Program-made: the position numbers and the translations under genes
Part shown: positions 20,475 to 28,601 of the stretch, piece by piece
How positions within the stretch are numbered: the first letter of the stretch is position 1
Layout of the letters: every line of letters begins with the position of its first letter
NCBI GenBank assembly: GCA_963792445.1
Contig: CAWBWO010000016.1
Coordinates: 62,001 to 126,000 of the forward strand
DNA: 64,000 nt
Direction of reading: 5' to 3'
Origin: Rummeliibacillus sp963792445
GTDB taxonomy: Bacteria; Bacillota; Bacilli; Bacillales_A; Planococcaceae
Notes under the pieces: model-generated
Databases searched by the model: none
Seen by the model: the letters and a program-made list of their open reading frames with translations, nothing else
Told to the model about the DNA's origin: nothing

Positions 20475-21125
20475 TTATGAAATCTTTAACTCCAATCTTC
20501 GTGCAACAATGGATAAAGCGAAGTTAACAACCCAATACATCAATGCAGCTAGGATAAAAATTGGAATGATAAAGTTTACATTTTGTGCGTTAATAACCTG
20601 AGCATTGTGCATTAATTCTGGTAGTGCGATGACAACAGCAAGTGATGTATCTTTTAAAAGCGAGATAAATTGACTGACAATTGGTGGAACCATTCTTCGT
20701 AATGCTTGTGGCAAAACAATGTGCCATAATGTTTGAACATATGTTAAACCTGAAGAACGCCCAGCTTCAATTTGTCCTTTATCGATTGAGTTTAAACCAC
20801 TACGAATAATTTCTGATATCATGGCAGCTTCGAATATGGTCAATGCTACAATAGCCGCCATTTCAATACTCATCTCAATGCCGATTTCTGGCAATGCAAA
20901 GAAAGCAAAGAAGATGATTAACAGTAAAGGTAAGTTTCGAATGACCTCTACAATGAGTGCAAGTACCTGAGAAAGAACAGGGATTTTGGTATAGCGAATA
21001 ACACCAACTAATGCTGCAATAACAAAACTAGCAATAATCGAAATAACTGCTATTTTTAAAGTTATAAGAAAACCATCGAATAGGAACTTTAGATGGTCTT
21101 GCGAATAGGCACCAGCAAAATCCAT
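20475..21125 (-). CDS. glnP: Glutamine ABC transporter permease GlnP
   Basis: Inner-membrane permease of 216 residues, HisMQ family, with about five helices and the cytoplasmic EAA loop EAGRSSGLTYVQTLWHIVLPQAL that contacts the ATPase. It is the last gene of an operon in the order glnQ, glnH, glnM, glnP, identical to Bacillus subtilis. It pairs with GlnM to form the channel for glutamine (possibly glutamate). Fifteen bases separate it from glnM. Confidence 0.9.
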   Translation of the reverse strand: MDFAGAYSQDHLKFLFDGFLITLKIAVISIIASFVIAALVGVIRYTKIPVLSQVLALIVEVIRNLPLLLIIFFAFFALPEIGIEMSIEMAAIVALTIFEAAMISEIIRSGLNSIDKGQIEAGRSSGLTYVQTLWHIVLPQALRRMVPPIVSQFISLLKDTSLAVVIALPELMHNAQVINAQNVNFIIPIFILAALMYWVVNFALSIVARRLELKIS

Positions 21126-21140
21126 AGACTAAGCCCTCCT

Positions 21141-21794
21141 TTAATTACTCTTTGCTAAGCGTTTTTCTAAATAGTTAACGCCAGTGCTAAGAGGTATAGT
21201 TAGAACTAAATAAAAGATAGCAACGAAGATATACACATCAAATGTAACAAATGTACGTGTAGAGATTAAATCGGCTTGATACATCAAGTCACCAGCAGCT
21301 AATATCGTTAAAATAGATGAGTTTTTAACAAGATTAATAAATTGGTTACCAAGTGGAGGAATGACAATTTTAATGGCTTGTGGTAAAACGACAAGACGCA
21401 TTGTTTGAATATACGTTAAACCAGAGGATCTGGCTGCCTCTGTTTGACCTTTTGGAACAGATAATATTCCAGCTCGAACTGCTTCTGCGATGAAAGCAGA
21501 TGTATAAATAATAAGCGCTAGCGTACCAGCTTTGAAACCGTCTAATTGTATGCCAATGGTGGGTAGGCCAGTGAATAAAAAGAATGCAATAATCAATAAT
21601 GGAATGTTGCGGAAGAACTCAACATAAATCGTTCCAATCCAATTTAATGGTTTAAATGGGGCAATGCGAAATATAGCTAAGATTGTTCCGAAAATAAAAC
21701 TACCTACAAGCCCAAATAAACTTATATAAATGGTATTGATAAATCCTTCTATGTACATATCCCAGTTCTCTGTCAAAATTGAAAAATCAAGCAT
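21141..21794 (-). CDS. glnM: Glutamine ABC transporter permease GlnM
   Basis: Permease of 217 residues, HisMQ family, with EAA loop EAARSSGLTYIQTMRLVVLPQAI. Partner of GlnP. A 176-bp gap separates it from glnH, unusually long inside this operon; that gap carries a TGTCA-N7-TAACA sequence at 21931-21947 matching the TnrA/GlnR box. Confidence 0.9.
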   Translation of the reverse strand: MLDFSILTENWDMYIEGFINTIYISLFGLVGSFIFGTILAIFRIAPFKPLNWIGTIYVEFFRNIPLLIIAFFLFTGLPTIGIQLDGFKAGTLALIIYTSAFIAEAVRAGILSVPKGQTEAARSSGLTYIQTMRLVVLPQAIKIVIPPLGNQFINLVKNSSILTILAAGDLMYQADLISTRTFVTFDVYIFVAIFYLVLTIPLSTGVNYLEKRLAKSN

Positions 21795-21930
21795 TATTGA
21801 TCACCCCTTACTAAAATTAAGTGTGAAATATTAGTATCAAGAAAGAAACGGACAATATCAACCTAATATCTAATTTGATCCATTAGAATAGGTGACTGCC
21901 CGTTAAAGTCAAATGGTTAGATTATACATC

Positions 21931-21947
21931 TGTCAAAAAATTTAACA
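21931..21947. promoter_or_regulatory. Possible TnrA/GlnR box in the glnH-glnM gap
   Basis: TGTCAAAAAATTTAACA fits the consensus TGTNA-N7-TNACA at every fixed position. It lies between two operon genes instead of upstream of glnQ, so it may drive an internal promoter or be chance in AT-rich DNA. Confidence 0.4.
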
Positions 21948-21970
21948 AGTAAACTTTTGAACGTAAGAAA

Positions 21971-22807
21971 TTAGTTACTTGTTTTAATCCATTTCTTGTA
22001 TAGCTCATCATACTTGCCATTATCATGCAGTTCTTTTAAAGCATCATTGATTGCTTGAACTAATTCTGGGCTGTCTTTTTTCACAGCGATACCATATGGT
22101 TCATCTGTGAAGATGTCACCAACAACTTGATAATTTGGATCTTCGTCAACCATGCCGTATAGAATAGCGTTGTCTGTTGTTAAAGTATCCCCCTGGCCTG
22201 CTTTTAAAGCAGTGAAGGCTTCAGCATAGTTTTCAAATTCTAAAACAGTTGCATCAGGTGCTTTTTCGCGAATATTCACTGCTGAAGTTGAACCTTTTAC
22301 AGCAAGAACTTTTGTCCCTTTTTTAATATCATTAATACTTTTAATTGGACTCCCTTTTTTCACAAGTAACGATTGGCCAGCTTTGAAATACACATCAGAG
22401 AAGTCTACTTCTTTTTTACGTTCTTCCGTAATTGTCATTGTTGCAACAATTGCATCAATGTCACCTTTTTGAAGCAAAGGAATACGAGTTTTCGAAGTAA
22501 CTTCCTTAAATTCTGCTTTTGATGCATCCCCTAAAATAATCTTTGTAATTTCTTTTGCGATATCAATATCAAAACCTTCAACGTTACCCGTTTTCGGATC
22601 TTTTAGTCCAAATAAGCGAGTATCATTTTTAACGCCAAATACAAGTTTATCTTTCTCTTTAATTGCTTCTAGAGAATTTTTACTGCTTTCACTTGAACCA
22701 CTATTTGTAGAACTTTGTTTATCCTTCGTACCACAAGCAGCTAGCATTAATACTGATAGCATTGCTAAAAGTAAAACTGTAAATAAGCCCTTTTTCTTTT
22801 TGAACAT
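21971..22807 (-). CDS. glnH: Glutamine-binding lipoprotein GlnH
   Basis: Extracellular solute-binding protein of 278 residues, family 3. The signal peptide ends at LAAC with lipidated Cys25. The mature part has the family signature GFDIDIAKEITKIIL and a second lobe around KKGSPIKSINDIKKGTKVLAVKGS. It captures glutamine/glutamate for the GlnMP-GlnQ importer. It lies 24 bases after glnQ with a GGGGGAG-type binding site. Confidence 0.92.
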   Translation of the reverse strand: MFKKKKGLFTVLLLAMLSVLMLAACGTKDKQSSTNSGSSESSKNSLEAIKEKDKLVFGVKNDTRLFGLKDPKTGNVEGFDIDIAKEITKIILGDASKAEFKEVTSKTRIPLLQKGDIDAIVATMTITEERKKEVDFSDVYFKAGQSLLVKKGSPIKSINDIKKGTKVLAVKGSTSAVNIREKAPDATVLEFENYAEAFTALKAGQGDTLTTDNAILYGMVDEDPNYQVVGDIFTDEPYGIAVKKDSPELVQAINDALKELHDNGKYDELYKKWIKTSN

Positions 22808-22831
22808 TCATTTCTCCCCCTTGTTTTACAA

Positions 22832-23560
22832 TTAATGATTTAAAATCCGACTTAGGAATAACTTAGCACGTTCTTCCTTCGGCTCTTTATAAAACTCAGT
22901 CGGATCTGCATCCTCAAGTATTTGTCCTTTATCGACAAAAATAATTCGGTCTGCCACTTCCTTCGCAAACCCCATTTCGTGAGTGACAACAACCATTGTC
23001 ATCCCTTCTTTAGCTAAATGCTTCATAACATCTAACACTTCACCAATCATTTCAGGATCAAGTGCAGACGTTGGTTCATCAAATAGCATAATTTCAGGAT
23101 GCATGGCTAATCCCCTTGCAATCGCAACACGCTGTTGTTGTCCACCAGAAAGCTGTGATGGATAAGCATCCGCTTTATCTGGAATTCCTACTTTTTCTAA
23201 ATAGGCTACTGCTGTTTTTTTTGCGTCTTCTTTCGATTGGCCAAGTGCCTTTACAGGTGCTAACATAATATTTTCTAATACGGTTTTATGTGGATAAAGA
23301 TAAAAGTGTTGAAACACCATTCCGATTTTACGGCGAAGCTTGTTGATATCTGTTTTTTTATCGTTTAACTCAACACCGTTAATGGTTAATGACCCATCAG
23401 AGATTGTTTCTAAACGATTCATGCAACGAAGAAGTGTACTTTTACCAGATCCAGATGGTCCAATAATAACAACAACCTCGCCCTTCTTAATGTTTAGATT
23501 AATATCCTTTAAAACTTGGAAATTTCCATAATACTTATTCACACTTTTAAACTCAATCAT
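22832..23560 (-). CDS. glnQ: Glutamine ABC transporter ATPase GlnQ
   Basis: ATP-binding subunit of 242 residues. Walker A GPSGSGKST at 34-42, Q-loop MVFQHF near 81-86, signature LSGGQ at 137-141, Walker B LMLFDEP with Asp161 and Glu162, and H-loop VVTHEMGFA. First gene of glnQHMP. A candidate promoter (TTGCAC, 18 bp, TATGAT) lies about 105-135 bp upstream, with a perfect 15-bp inverted repeat beginning at the expected transcription start. Confidence 0.94.
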   Translation of the reverse strand: MIEFKSVNKYYGNFQVLKDINLNIKKGEVVVIIGPSGSGKSTLLRCMNRLETISDGSLTINGVELNDKKTDINKLRRKIGMVFQHFYLYPHKTVLENIMLAPVKALGQSKEDAKKTAVAYLEKVGIPDKADAYPSQLSGGQQQRVAIARGLAMHPEIMLFDEPTSALDPEMIGEVLDVMKHLAKEGMTMVVVTHEMGFAKEVADRIIFVDKGQILEDADPTEFYKEPKEERAKLFLSRILNH

Positions 23561-23622
23561 TGTGAAGCCCCCTATGTAGCAAAGACTGAATATCCCATAA
23601 TTTTTAGGAAATATATGAAAAT

Positions 23623-23666
23623 ATTATAAAAACAAATCCATCATTTACAATATTTGTTTTTATAAT
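23623..23666 (-). repeat. Perfect 15-bp inverted repeat in the glnQ leader
   Basis: ATTATAAAAACAAAT (23623-23637) and ATTTGTTTTTATAAT (23652-23666) are exact reverse complements with a 14-bp spacer. It can be an operator or a 5'-terminal mRNA hairpin; it overlaps the end of the predicted -10 box. Confidence 0.75.
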
Positions 23667-23694
23667 CATAGCTTATTGTCCATTTACTGTGCAA
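23665..23694 (-). promoter_or_regulatory. Candidate sigma-A promoter of glnQHMP
   Basis: On the minus strand, TTGCAC (23694-23689), an 18-bp spacer and TATGAT (23670-23665). Transcription would start inside the inverted repeat and leave a leader of about 100 nt. Confidence 0.55.
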
Positions 23695-23770
23695 GGTATT
23701 ATTTATATTTATTTGAATATTTTAAAAATTTTAACTTTTAAATCAATTGAAGGATAGATGGAATATTGCC

Positions 23771-23899
23771 TGTTCATAATCAAATTCAAATACTGTGGAT
23801 AACGCAAAATAAATATGCTTTATACACATTGAACAAAGGACTTATGCACAAACTGTTCATAACAAGTGCATAAAAATAAATAATCGCCGGTTATCCACA
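23771..23899. promoter_or_regulatory. DnaA-box cluster
   Basis: Two exact DnaA boxes: TGTGGATAA at 23794-23802 (reverse orientation) and TTATCCACA at 23891-23899. Two one-mismatch boxes: TTATACACA at 23820-23828 and TTATGCACA at 23842-23850. Weaker: TGTTCATAA at 23771-23779 and at 23854-23862 (two mismatches each) and AGTGCATAA at 23865-23873. No dnaA, dnaN or other replication gene is near, so this resembles the non-oriC DnaA-box clusters of Bacillus that titrate DnaA or let it regulate a neighbouring gene. Role is inferred. Confidence 0.7.
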
Positions 23900-24029
23900 G
23901 TGTTATTTTGTTTTTTGTGCATTAAAAAATTGCAAATATGAATAGTCTAAATGAAATAATAGAAAAGGGCGTTGAAACTTAATCAAAGGTTTTTACGTAA
24001 ATAAAGGAGAAAAGAAGGAGGAAAATCAA

Positions 24030-24644
24030 ATGTTAAAAAAACTAGCCTCAGATGCACTTGGATTATCTGACATAGGGATTGTAGTACCAAAAGAAGAGTT
24101 CGATAAAACAGAATCGGATGATTTTGTGAAGCATGAATCAGGGGAAGTAGTATATTTCTTGATTAAAACGAAGTCAGATGAATATTGTTTTACAAATGAA
24201 GCATTAATTCACGTAGACGGCGATTCAGCAATCAGCAAAAAACGTCTATTAAAGCGATATGATTACCAAGATAGCACCATTTCCGATGTAATGTTAGAAA
24301 CAGCAGGAACAATTGACTTAGACATCGAAATAAAATTCACCATTGATAACATACCGATGTCAATTGATATTCACAAGAAATTTGATACCGAAATCAAAGA
24401 TTTATATAAGGCATTACACACGATTTCAGTTGAAATGCTTCATAATAAGAAAAACTTTGAAATCGCACAAAATAGCTTGAGTTATGCAGCACAATCCATT
24501 GGAAAGATTGAATCTGAAGAAGTAACTCCCGCACAATCATTCGAACAAATTACGCGCTTTGCCAACGACTGGGTAATGAAAAACAAAGAGCAATATATAA
24601 AGAAAGATTATGGTGACATTTTCGAATTATATATTACCCATTAA
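24030..24644 (+). CDS. yvbH: YvbH-like PH-domain protein
   Basis: Protein of 204 residues. The N-terminal bacterial PH domain contains the hallmark DSDDFVKHESGE-type segment, EYCFTNEALIHVDGDSA (about 51-67) and SKKRLLKRYDY, followed by the YvbH-like oligomerisation region in the C-terminal 80 residues. It matches Bacillus YvbH closely in order and length. Molecular function is unknown. The ribosome binding site is AGAAGGAGG. The DnaA-box cluster lies in its upstream region. Confidence 0.88.
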   Translation: MLKKLASDALGLSDIGIVVPKEEFDKTESDDFVKHESGEVVYFLIKTKSDEYCFTNEALIHVDGDSAISKKRLLKRYDYQDSTISDVMLETAGTIDLDIEIKFTIDNIPMSIDIHKKFDTEIKDLYKALHTISVEMLHNKKNFEIAQNSLSYAAQSIGKIESEEVTPAQSFEQITRFANDWVMKNKEQYIKKDYGDIFELYITH

Positions 24645-24650
24645 TAGTAT

Positions 24651-24693
24651 AAAACCTTCATGATTCCAAATAAGAATTACGAAGGTTTTTCTT
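24651..24693 (+). terminator. yvbH terminator
   Basis: Stem AAAACCTTC-TGATTC / GAATTA-GAAGGTTTTT, directly after the stop. Confidence 0.85.
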
Positions 24694-24722
24694 ATGACTG
24701 AGCGCTCTTTAATATGTAATAT

Positions 24723-24759
24723 AAAAAAAGGTCTTTAGCTTTCGCTAAAGACCAAAAAA
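24723..24759. terminator. Second, bidirectional terminator after yvbH
   Basis: Perfect stem GGTCTTTAGC-TTTC-GCTAAAGACC flanked by A and T runs so that both strands end in a T tract. A third, weaker stem (AAGTTC...TTTATTTT/AAAATAAA...GAACTT) follows at 24779-24820. Confidence 0.9.
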
Positions 24760-24919
24760 ATTAGGTTTATACTCACACGAAGTTCAGCTATTTATTTTAA
24801 AAATAAACTACCGAACTTTTAGGATTCTATCATACTATTAAAAAGCGTTCAAGCGTTGTAAAGATATTGACACAACAATGAGAATTATTACCAAGGTAAT
24901 AGATGCTTTTTAGAATCGT

Positions 24920-25393
24920 CTATTGTTTTGTTTTAGGTTTTTCGTAACTAAAAACAGCGACGATTAAATAAAGCAATAGGAAAAGGATAATAGATCCACC
25001 CCAGGTAACATCAATACGGTCAAATCCAGCAACAATAAACTTTTTGAAAATAATAACACTAATCGCAAACTGAATAATAGTACTCCATGTATCCGTTTTT
25101 CCAGTCAAATTTAAATTGCAACTTGCAATAACAAAAAGAGTGATCAAATCAAGCAATATAACCATTGAAATAATTAATAATATAAGCCAGCCAAAATAGA
25201 AAAAGTTATGGTATCCATTTTCGAAAATCTCAATACTAGCAAGGCCGAATTTAGACATTATATTAAACAGACCATAAAATCCAAAAAAAGGAACAGATAT
25301 GGCTAGAACAATGAAAATACATATAACTGCAATGATTAATAGCAAAGCAGGCCATCCAGAAACTCGAATTTTAATCTTTTTATTTCTAAACAT
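24920..25393 (-). CDS. Small membrane protein, possibly YrvL-like
   Basis: Protein of 157 residues with four predicted membrane helices (about 15-40, 62-92, 105-123, 131-150) and a basic N-terminus. Length and helix pattern are like the YrvL family, a regulatory membrane protein of Bacillus, but I see no diagnostic motif, so the assignment is weak. It is a single gene. The tail EKPKTKQ is cytosolic by the positive-inside rule. Confidence 0.5.
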   Translation of the reverse strand: MFRNKKIKIRVSGWPALLLIIAVICIFIVLAISVPFFGFYGLFNIMSKFGLASIEIFENGYHNFFYFGWLILLIISMVILLDLITLFVIASCNLNLTGKTDTWSTIIQFAISVIIFKKFIVAGFDRIDVTWGGSIILFLLLYLIVAVFSYEKPKTKQ

Positions 25394-25843
25394 TGAAATC
25401 CCTTCTTTACCTAATTAAATAATATAGGATTCTATTCGTTAATATTAGAAGTTTTTTAAGCTCAAGCTTATCACATTATAGAACAGTGATCATGACATTG
25501 CACATGAACTGTATGTTTTCTAATAAAAATCTCATTTGATAATTGTTGCATTTTTAAAAATAATCAAAAAATCTACTAACATATTCTGTGAACAAAAGAG
25601 ATATGTTATCGTTTTATAAATGCATTGTGAAGCAAAATCAATTAGCATAAAGGAAATTATACTCTATTTACATGTTACTATAAAAATGTCGGAAGAAGTT
25701 CTTAAAGATATTGGAAAAATATATATTGTCATAACTTCTTAATTAATAACAAGAAACAAAAAATGCCTTAGATGTGATCGTCTAGGCACTTTTTTTATAA
25801 TATTAAAGTTTTTTTAAAATTTTGGGTTCCATTTTCAAAAAAA
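25394..25843. other. Intergenic region with orphan terminator
   Basis: About 450 bp without a credible gene. A plus-strand terminator stands at 25761-25797 (GCCTTAGA / TCTAGGC then seven T). The nearest plus-strand gene upstream is yvbH, already terminated twice, so a short transcript may start in this region. An 18-codon frame at 25686-25742 exists but has only a weak binding site. Confidence 0.45.
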
Positions 25844-25876
25844 TGTGTTAACCTATATTTAAAAAAAGTTAACACA
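25844..25876 (+). promoter_or_regulatory. BirA operator of bioY-bioB
   Basis: Perfect inverted repeat TGTGTTAAC (25844-25852) and GTTAACACA (25868-25876) with a 15-bp spacer, the BirA box architecture. It lies 17 bp upstream of the bioY start, so biotin-loaded BirA would repress biotin uptake and synthesis. Confidence 0.92.
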
Positions 25877-25892
25877 AAAGGGTGGGAAATAA

Positions 25893-26483
25893 ATGACAAC
25901 GAACGTTTCTGGAACAAAAAGTAAACTTACTACATTAGAAATCGCGTATTGTGGACTGTTTGCTACATTGATGATGATTGGAGCAAACATTACATCTTTT
26001 GCACCGTTTTTGGTAGTGGGTGGGGTACCAATCACACTTCAACCATTATTTGCAATTTTAGCGGGACTAGTATTAGGTAGCCGTCTTGGTGCTATTTCAA
26101 TGACGGTTTATACATTACTTGGTTTGGTAGGGGCCCCTGTATTTGCTAAGTTTAGTGGTGGATTTTCTTCAATTTTAAGTCCAACATTTGGCTTTATCGT
26201 AACCTTTATTATAGCAGCATATGTAGTAGGGAAAATGGTAGAATTTCGCCGCACAAAAACAATGTATATTGCAGCAGCACTTGTTGGGATATTCATTAAC
26301 TATTTACTAGGTACAAACTGGATGTATTTTGCATACAAACTTTGGGCAGCAGCACCAGAAGGCTTTACTTATAAAATGGCTTGGTTATGGATGGTACCTC
26401 CATTTCCAAAAGATATTATTTTAGCTGTATTTGCAGGAATCTTTGGCTTTAGATTACAAAAAATCATAAAGGTGGGTCATTAA
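25893..26483 (+). CDS. bioY: Biotin transporter BioY
   Basis: Substrate-binding membrane protein of an ECF-type biotin importer, 196 residues, about six helices. Family features include GGVPITLQPLFAILAGLVLGSRLG (about 47-70) and the C-terminal PPFPKDIILAVFAGIFG. One base separates it from bioB. The BirA box upstream confirms the biotin link. The ECF energising module is not in the window. Confidence 0.94.
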   Translation: MTTNVSGTKSKLTTLEIAYCGLFATLMMIGANITSFAPFLVVGGVPITLQPLFAILAGLVLGSRLGAISMTVYTLLGLVGAPVFAKFSGGFSSILSPTFGFIVTFIIAAYVVGKMVEFRRTKTMYIAAALVGIFINYLLGTNWMYFAYKLWAAAPEGFTYKMAWLWMVPPFPKDIILAVFAGIFGFRLQKIIKVGH

Positions 26484-26484
26484 G

Positions 26485-27483
26485 ATGGATTATTCAAAAT
26501 TAGCTCAGCAAGTAATCGATGGATATGTAATCACAGATGAAGAAGCGTTAGCAATTTTGGAATGCCCAGATACAGATTTATTAAAAGTTCTAGATGCATC
26601 TTACCAAATTCGTCACCATTATTATGGTAATAAAGTAAAACTAAATATGATTATTAATACAAAGTCAGGGTTATGTCCTGAAAACTGTGGCTATTGTGCA
26701 CAATCCATTGTCTCAAAAGCACCAATTGAAAAATATCCAATGATGAAACAGGAAGAGATTGTAGCTGGAGCAGATCGCGCAGCATCATTAAATGTTGGAA
26801 CATATTGCATTGTTGCAAGCGGTAGAGGTCCAGTGAACCGAGAAATTGATATTGTGGTCGATTCTGTAAAGGCAATCAAAGAGAAGCACCAAGATATGAC
26901 GATTTGTGCATGTCTTGGCATTTTAAAACCTGAACAAGCAGAGCGCTTAAAAGAAGCTGGTGTAGACCGTTATAATCATAACATCAATACATCTGCTAGA
27001 AATCATGCCAATATTACAACATCACATACGTATGATGATCGTGTGCAAACTGTTGAAAGAGCAAAAGCAGCAGGGATTTCACCATGCTCAGGTGTAATTG
27101 TGGGCATGAAGGAAACGAAACAAGATGTCGTTGATATGGCACGTAGCCTTCATGTATTGGATGCAGATTCAATTCCAGTTAACTTTTTAAATGCAATTGA
27201 TGGAACACCACTTGAAGGTACACATGAGTTAAATCCACGTTACTGTCTAAAAGTGTTAGCGCTATTCCGATTCATCAATCCAACGAAGGAAATCCGTGTG
27301 TCAGGTGGTCGTGAAGTAAATCTAGGTTCTTTGCAACCATTTAGTTTATATCCTGCCAACTCTATTTTCCTTGGAGACTACTTAACAACAGATGGACAAC
27401 CAGGTGAAGAAGATAAGAAAATGCTTGAAGAATTAGGATTTGAAATCGATCTAGCTCCGTTACATGAAAGAGCTTGTTTATAA
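26485..27483 (+). CDS. bioB: Biotin synthase BioB
   Basis: Radical SAM enzyme of 332 residues that inserts sulfur into dethiobiotin. The CX3CX2C cluster motif is at Cys64, Cys68 and Cys71, and the second cluster's YNHNINTSARNHANI segment (about 152-166) is present. It follows bioY directly with AAGGTGG as binding site. bioA, bioD and bioF are absent, so the operon supports salvage of dethiobiotin or the other genes are elsewhere. Confidence 0.95.
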   Translation: MDYSKLAQQVIDGYVITDEEALAILECPDTDLLKVLDASYQIRHHYYGNKVKLNMIINTKSGLCPENCGYCAQSIVSKAPIEKYPMMKQEEIVAGADRAASLNVGTYCIVASGRGPVNREIDIVVDSVKAIKEKHQDMTICACLGILKPEQAERLKEAGVDRYNHNINTSARNHANITTSHTYDDRVQTVERAKAAGISPCSGVIVGMKETKQDVVDMARSLHVLDADSIPVNFLNAIDGTPLEGTHELNPRYCLKVLALFRFINPTKEIRVSGGREVNLGSLQPFSLYPANSIFLGDYLTTDGQPGEEDKKMLEELGFEIDLAPLHERACL

Positions 27484-27598
27484 CAATTTAGATTTTTTGC
27501 TAATATTATATTGGTAAAAGAGCAACTATTAGTAAATTGTTGAGCTAATTTTCATAGAATCTATTAATATACTAGTAACTATCTATATCGACTATAAT

Positions 27599-27639
27599 GA
27601 AAAACCCGGACATTAATTCTATCAATGTCCGGGTTTTAT
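27599..27639. terminator. Bidirectional terminator after bioB
   Basis: Perfect stem AAAACCCGGACATT / AATGTCCGGGTTTT between convergent genes. Confidence 0.93.
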
Positions 27640-27668
27640 AGGTGGATTATGATTAAAATTTCAAATGT

Positions 27669-28436
27669 TTAATCTACTGTGCCTCTATCAAATTTTGGCA
27701 GAATTCTTGCTCCACATACTTCGAATTGCTGAACTTGTAATACTTTTAAGAAGATATCTACAACGATTTTTTCACGTAATCTTTCAAACGAAGCTCCTGG
27801 TCTTACAGTTTCTGGTGAGAAATCGAGCTCAAAGAAATTAGCCCCTAATAATTCACCAAAGGGTTGTTCGTTGTATTTTACATCATTTTCGAAGAAGTTT
27901 TTATCTAATCGAGGCATTTCACCATTTTTATCATTTAAGAAATATGATTTACTGCTATCTGATACACCGATAATCGGGTTAATTAGGAAGTCGTCTTTAT
28001 CAAGCTCAGCGAATCCAGAAAACGGTACATTAACGATTCGATCGTGAAGTACGCCTTGACAATCGTTAGAAGAATATTCAATATTTTTTCTAATAAAACC
28101 TGATACAAATAATTTTGCTTTCTTTACTTTGAAAAAGTCTGTTTTATCAATTCGATCAAATTTTACAGGAACGAGTTTCACTTGCTCTAAGAAGACATTC
28201 TTTGTTACACGTTTAATTTCTGTTGCTCCTGGGTCCAGGTCAATATCTGCCTCTACTACAATTTGTAGTTTTCTTTCTGCAAGCACAACCGGTACTTTAA
28301 ATATTGCCTTTTGATCATGAGATACTTTATGTGGATTTGCATCCTCATCAAATAGCGGGATTTGCTGCTTTGCCTTTATTTCGCATGATTCTTTGTGATG
28401 TGAGTTACAATTGTTGCAATTGCAATTATTATCCAT
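27669..28436 (-). CDS. CsxC/SPOCS-like spore-surface protein
   Basis: Protein of 255 residues. The N-terminus is Cys/His-rich (NCNCNNCNSHHKESC), a pattern common in Bacillales spore coat and exosporium proteins that cross-link or bind metal. The body contains LEQVKLVPVKFDRID and KAKLFVSGFIRKNIEY, the beta-rich block shared by SPOCS/CsxC-type proteins. There is no signal peptide, consistent with assembly on the forespore from the mother cell. ATG 28436 is preferred; the upstream ATG abuts the AAAGGAG site. A CATATCTTA sequence at 28494-28486 on the minus strand resembles a sigma-K -10 box. Confidence 0.65.
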   Translation of the reverse strand: MDNNCNCNNCNSHHKESCEIKAKQQIPLFDEDANPHKVSHDQKAIFKVPVVLAERKLQIVVEADIDLDPGATEIKRVTKNVFLEQVKLVPVKFDRIDKTDFFKVKKAKLFVSGFIRKNIEYSSNDCQGVLHDRIVNVPFSGFAELDKDDFLINPIIGVSDSSKSYFLNDKNGEMPRLDKNFFENDVKYNEQPFGELLGANFFELDFSPETVRPGASFERLREKIVVDIFLKVLQVQQFEVCGARILPKFDRGTVD

Positions 28437-28601
28437 TTTTCCTAACATCTCCTTTGGTTTTTTTGAGCTTTTTCAAACTCAATAGTAAGATATGTTGATT
28501 AAATCCTAGTGGATAGGCAATTAAAATGGTATATGATTAATTATCAAAATAAGCTTATATATCACTCCGATACCTGAAAAGAGAAGCTATTATTTCCTCC
28601 A

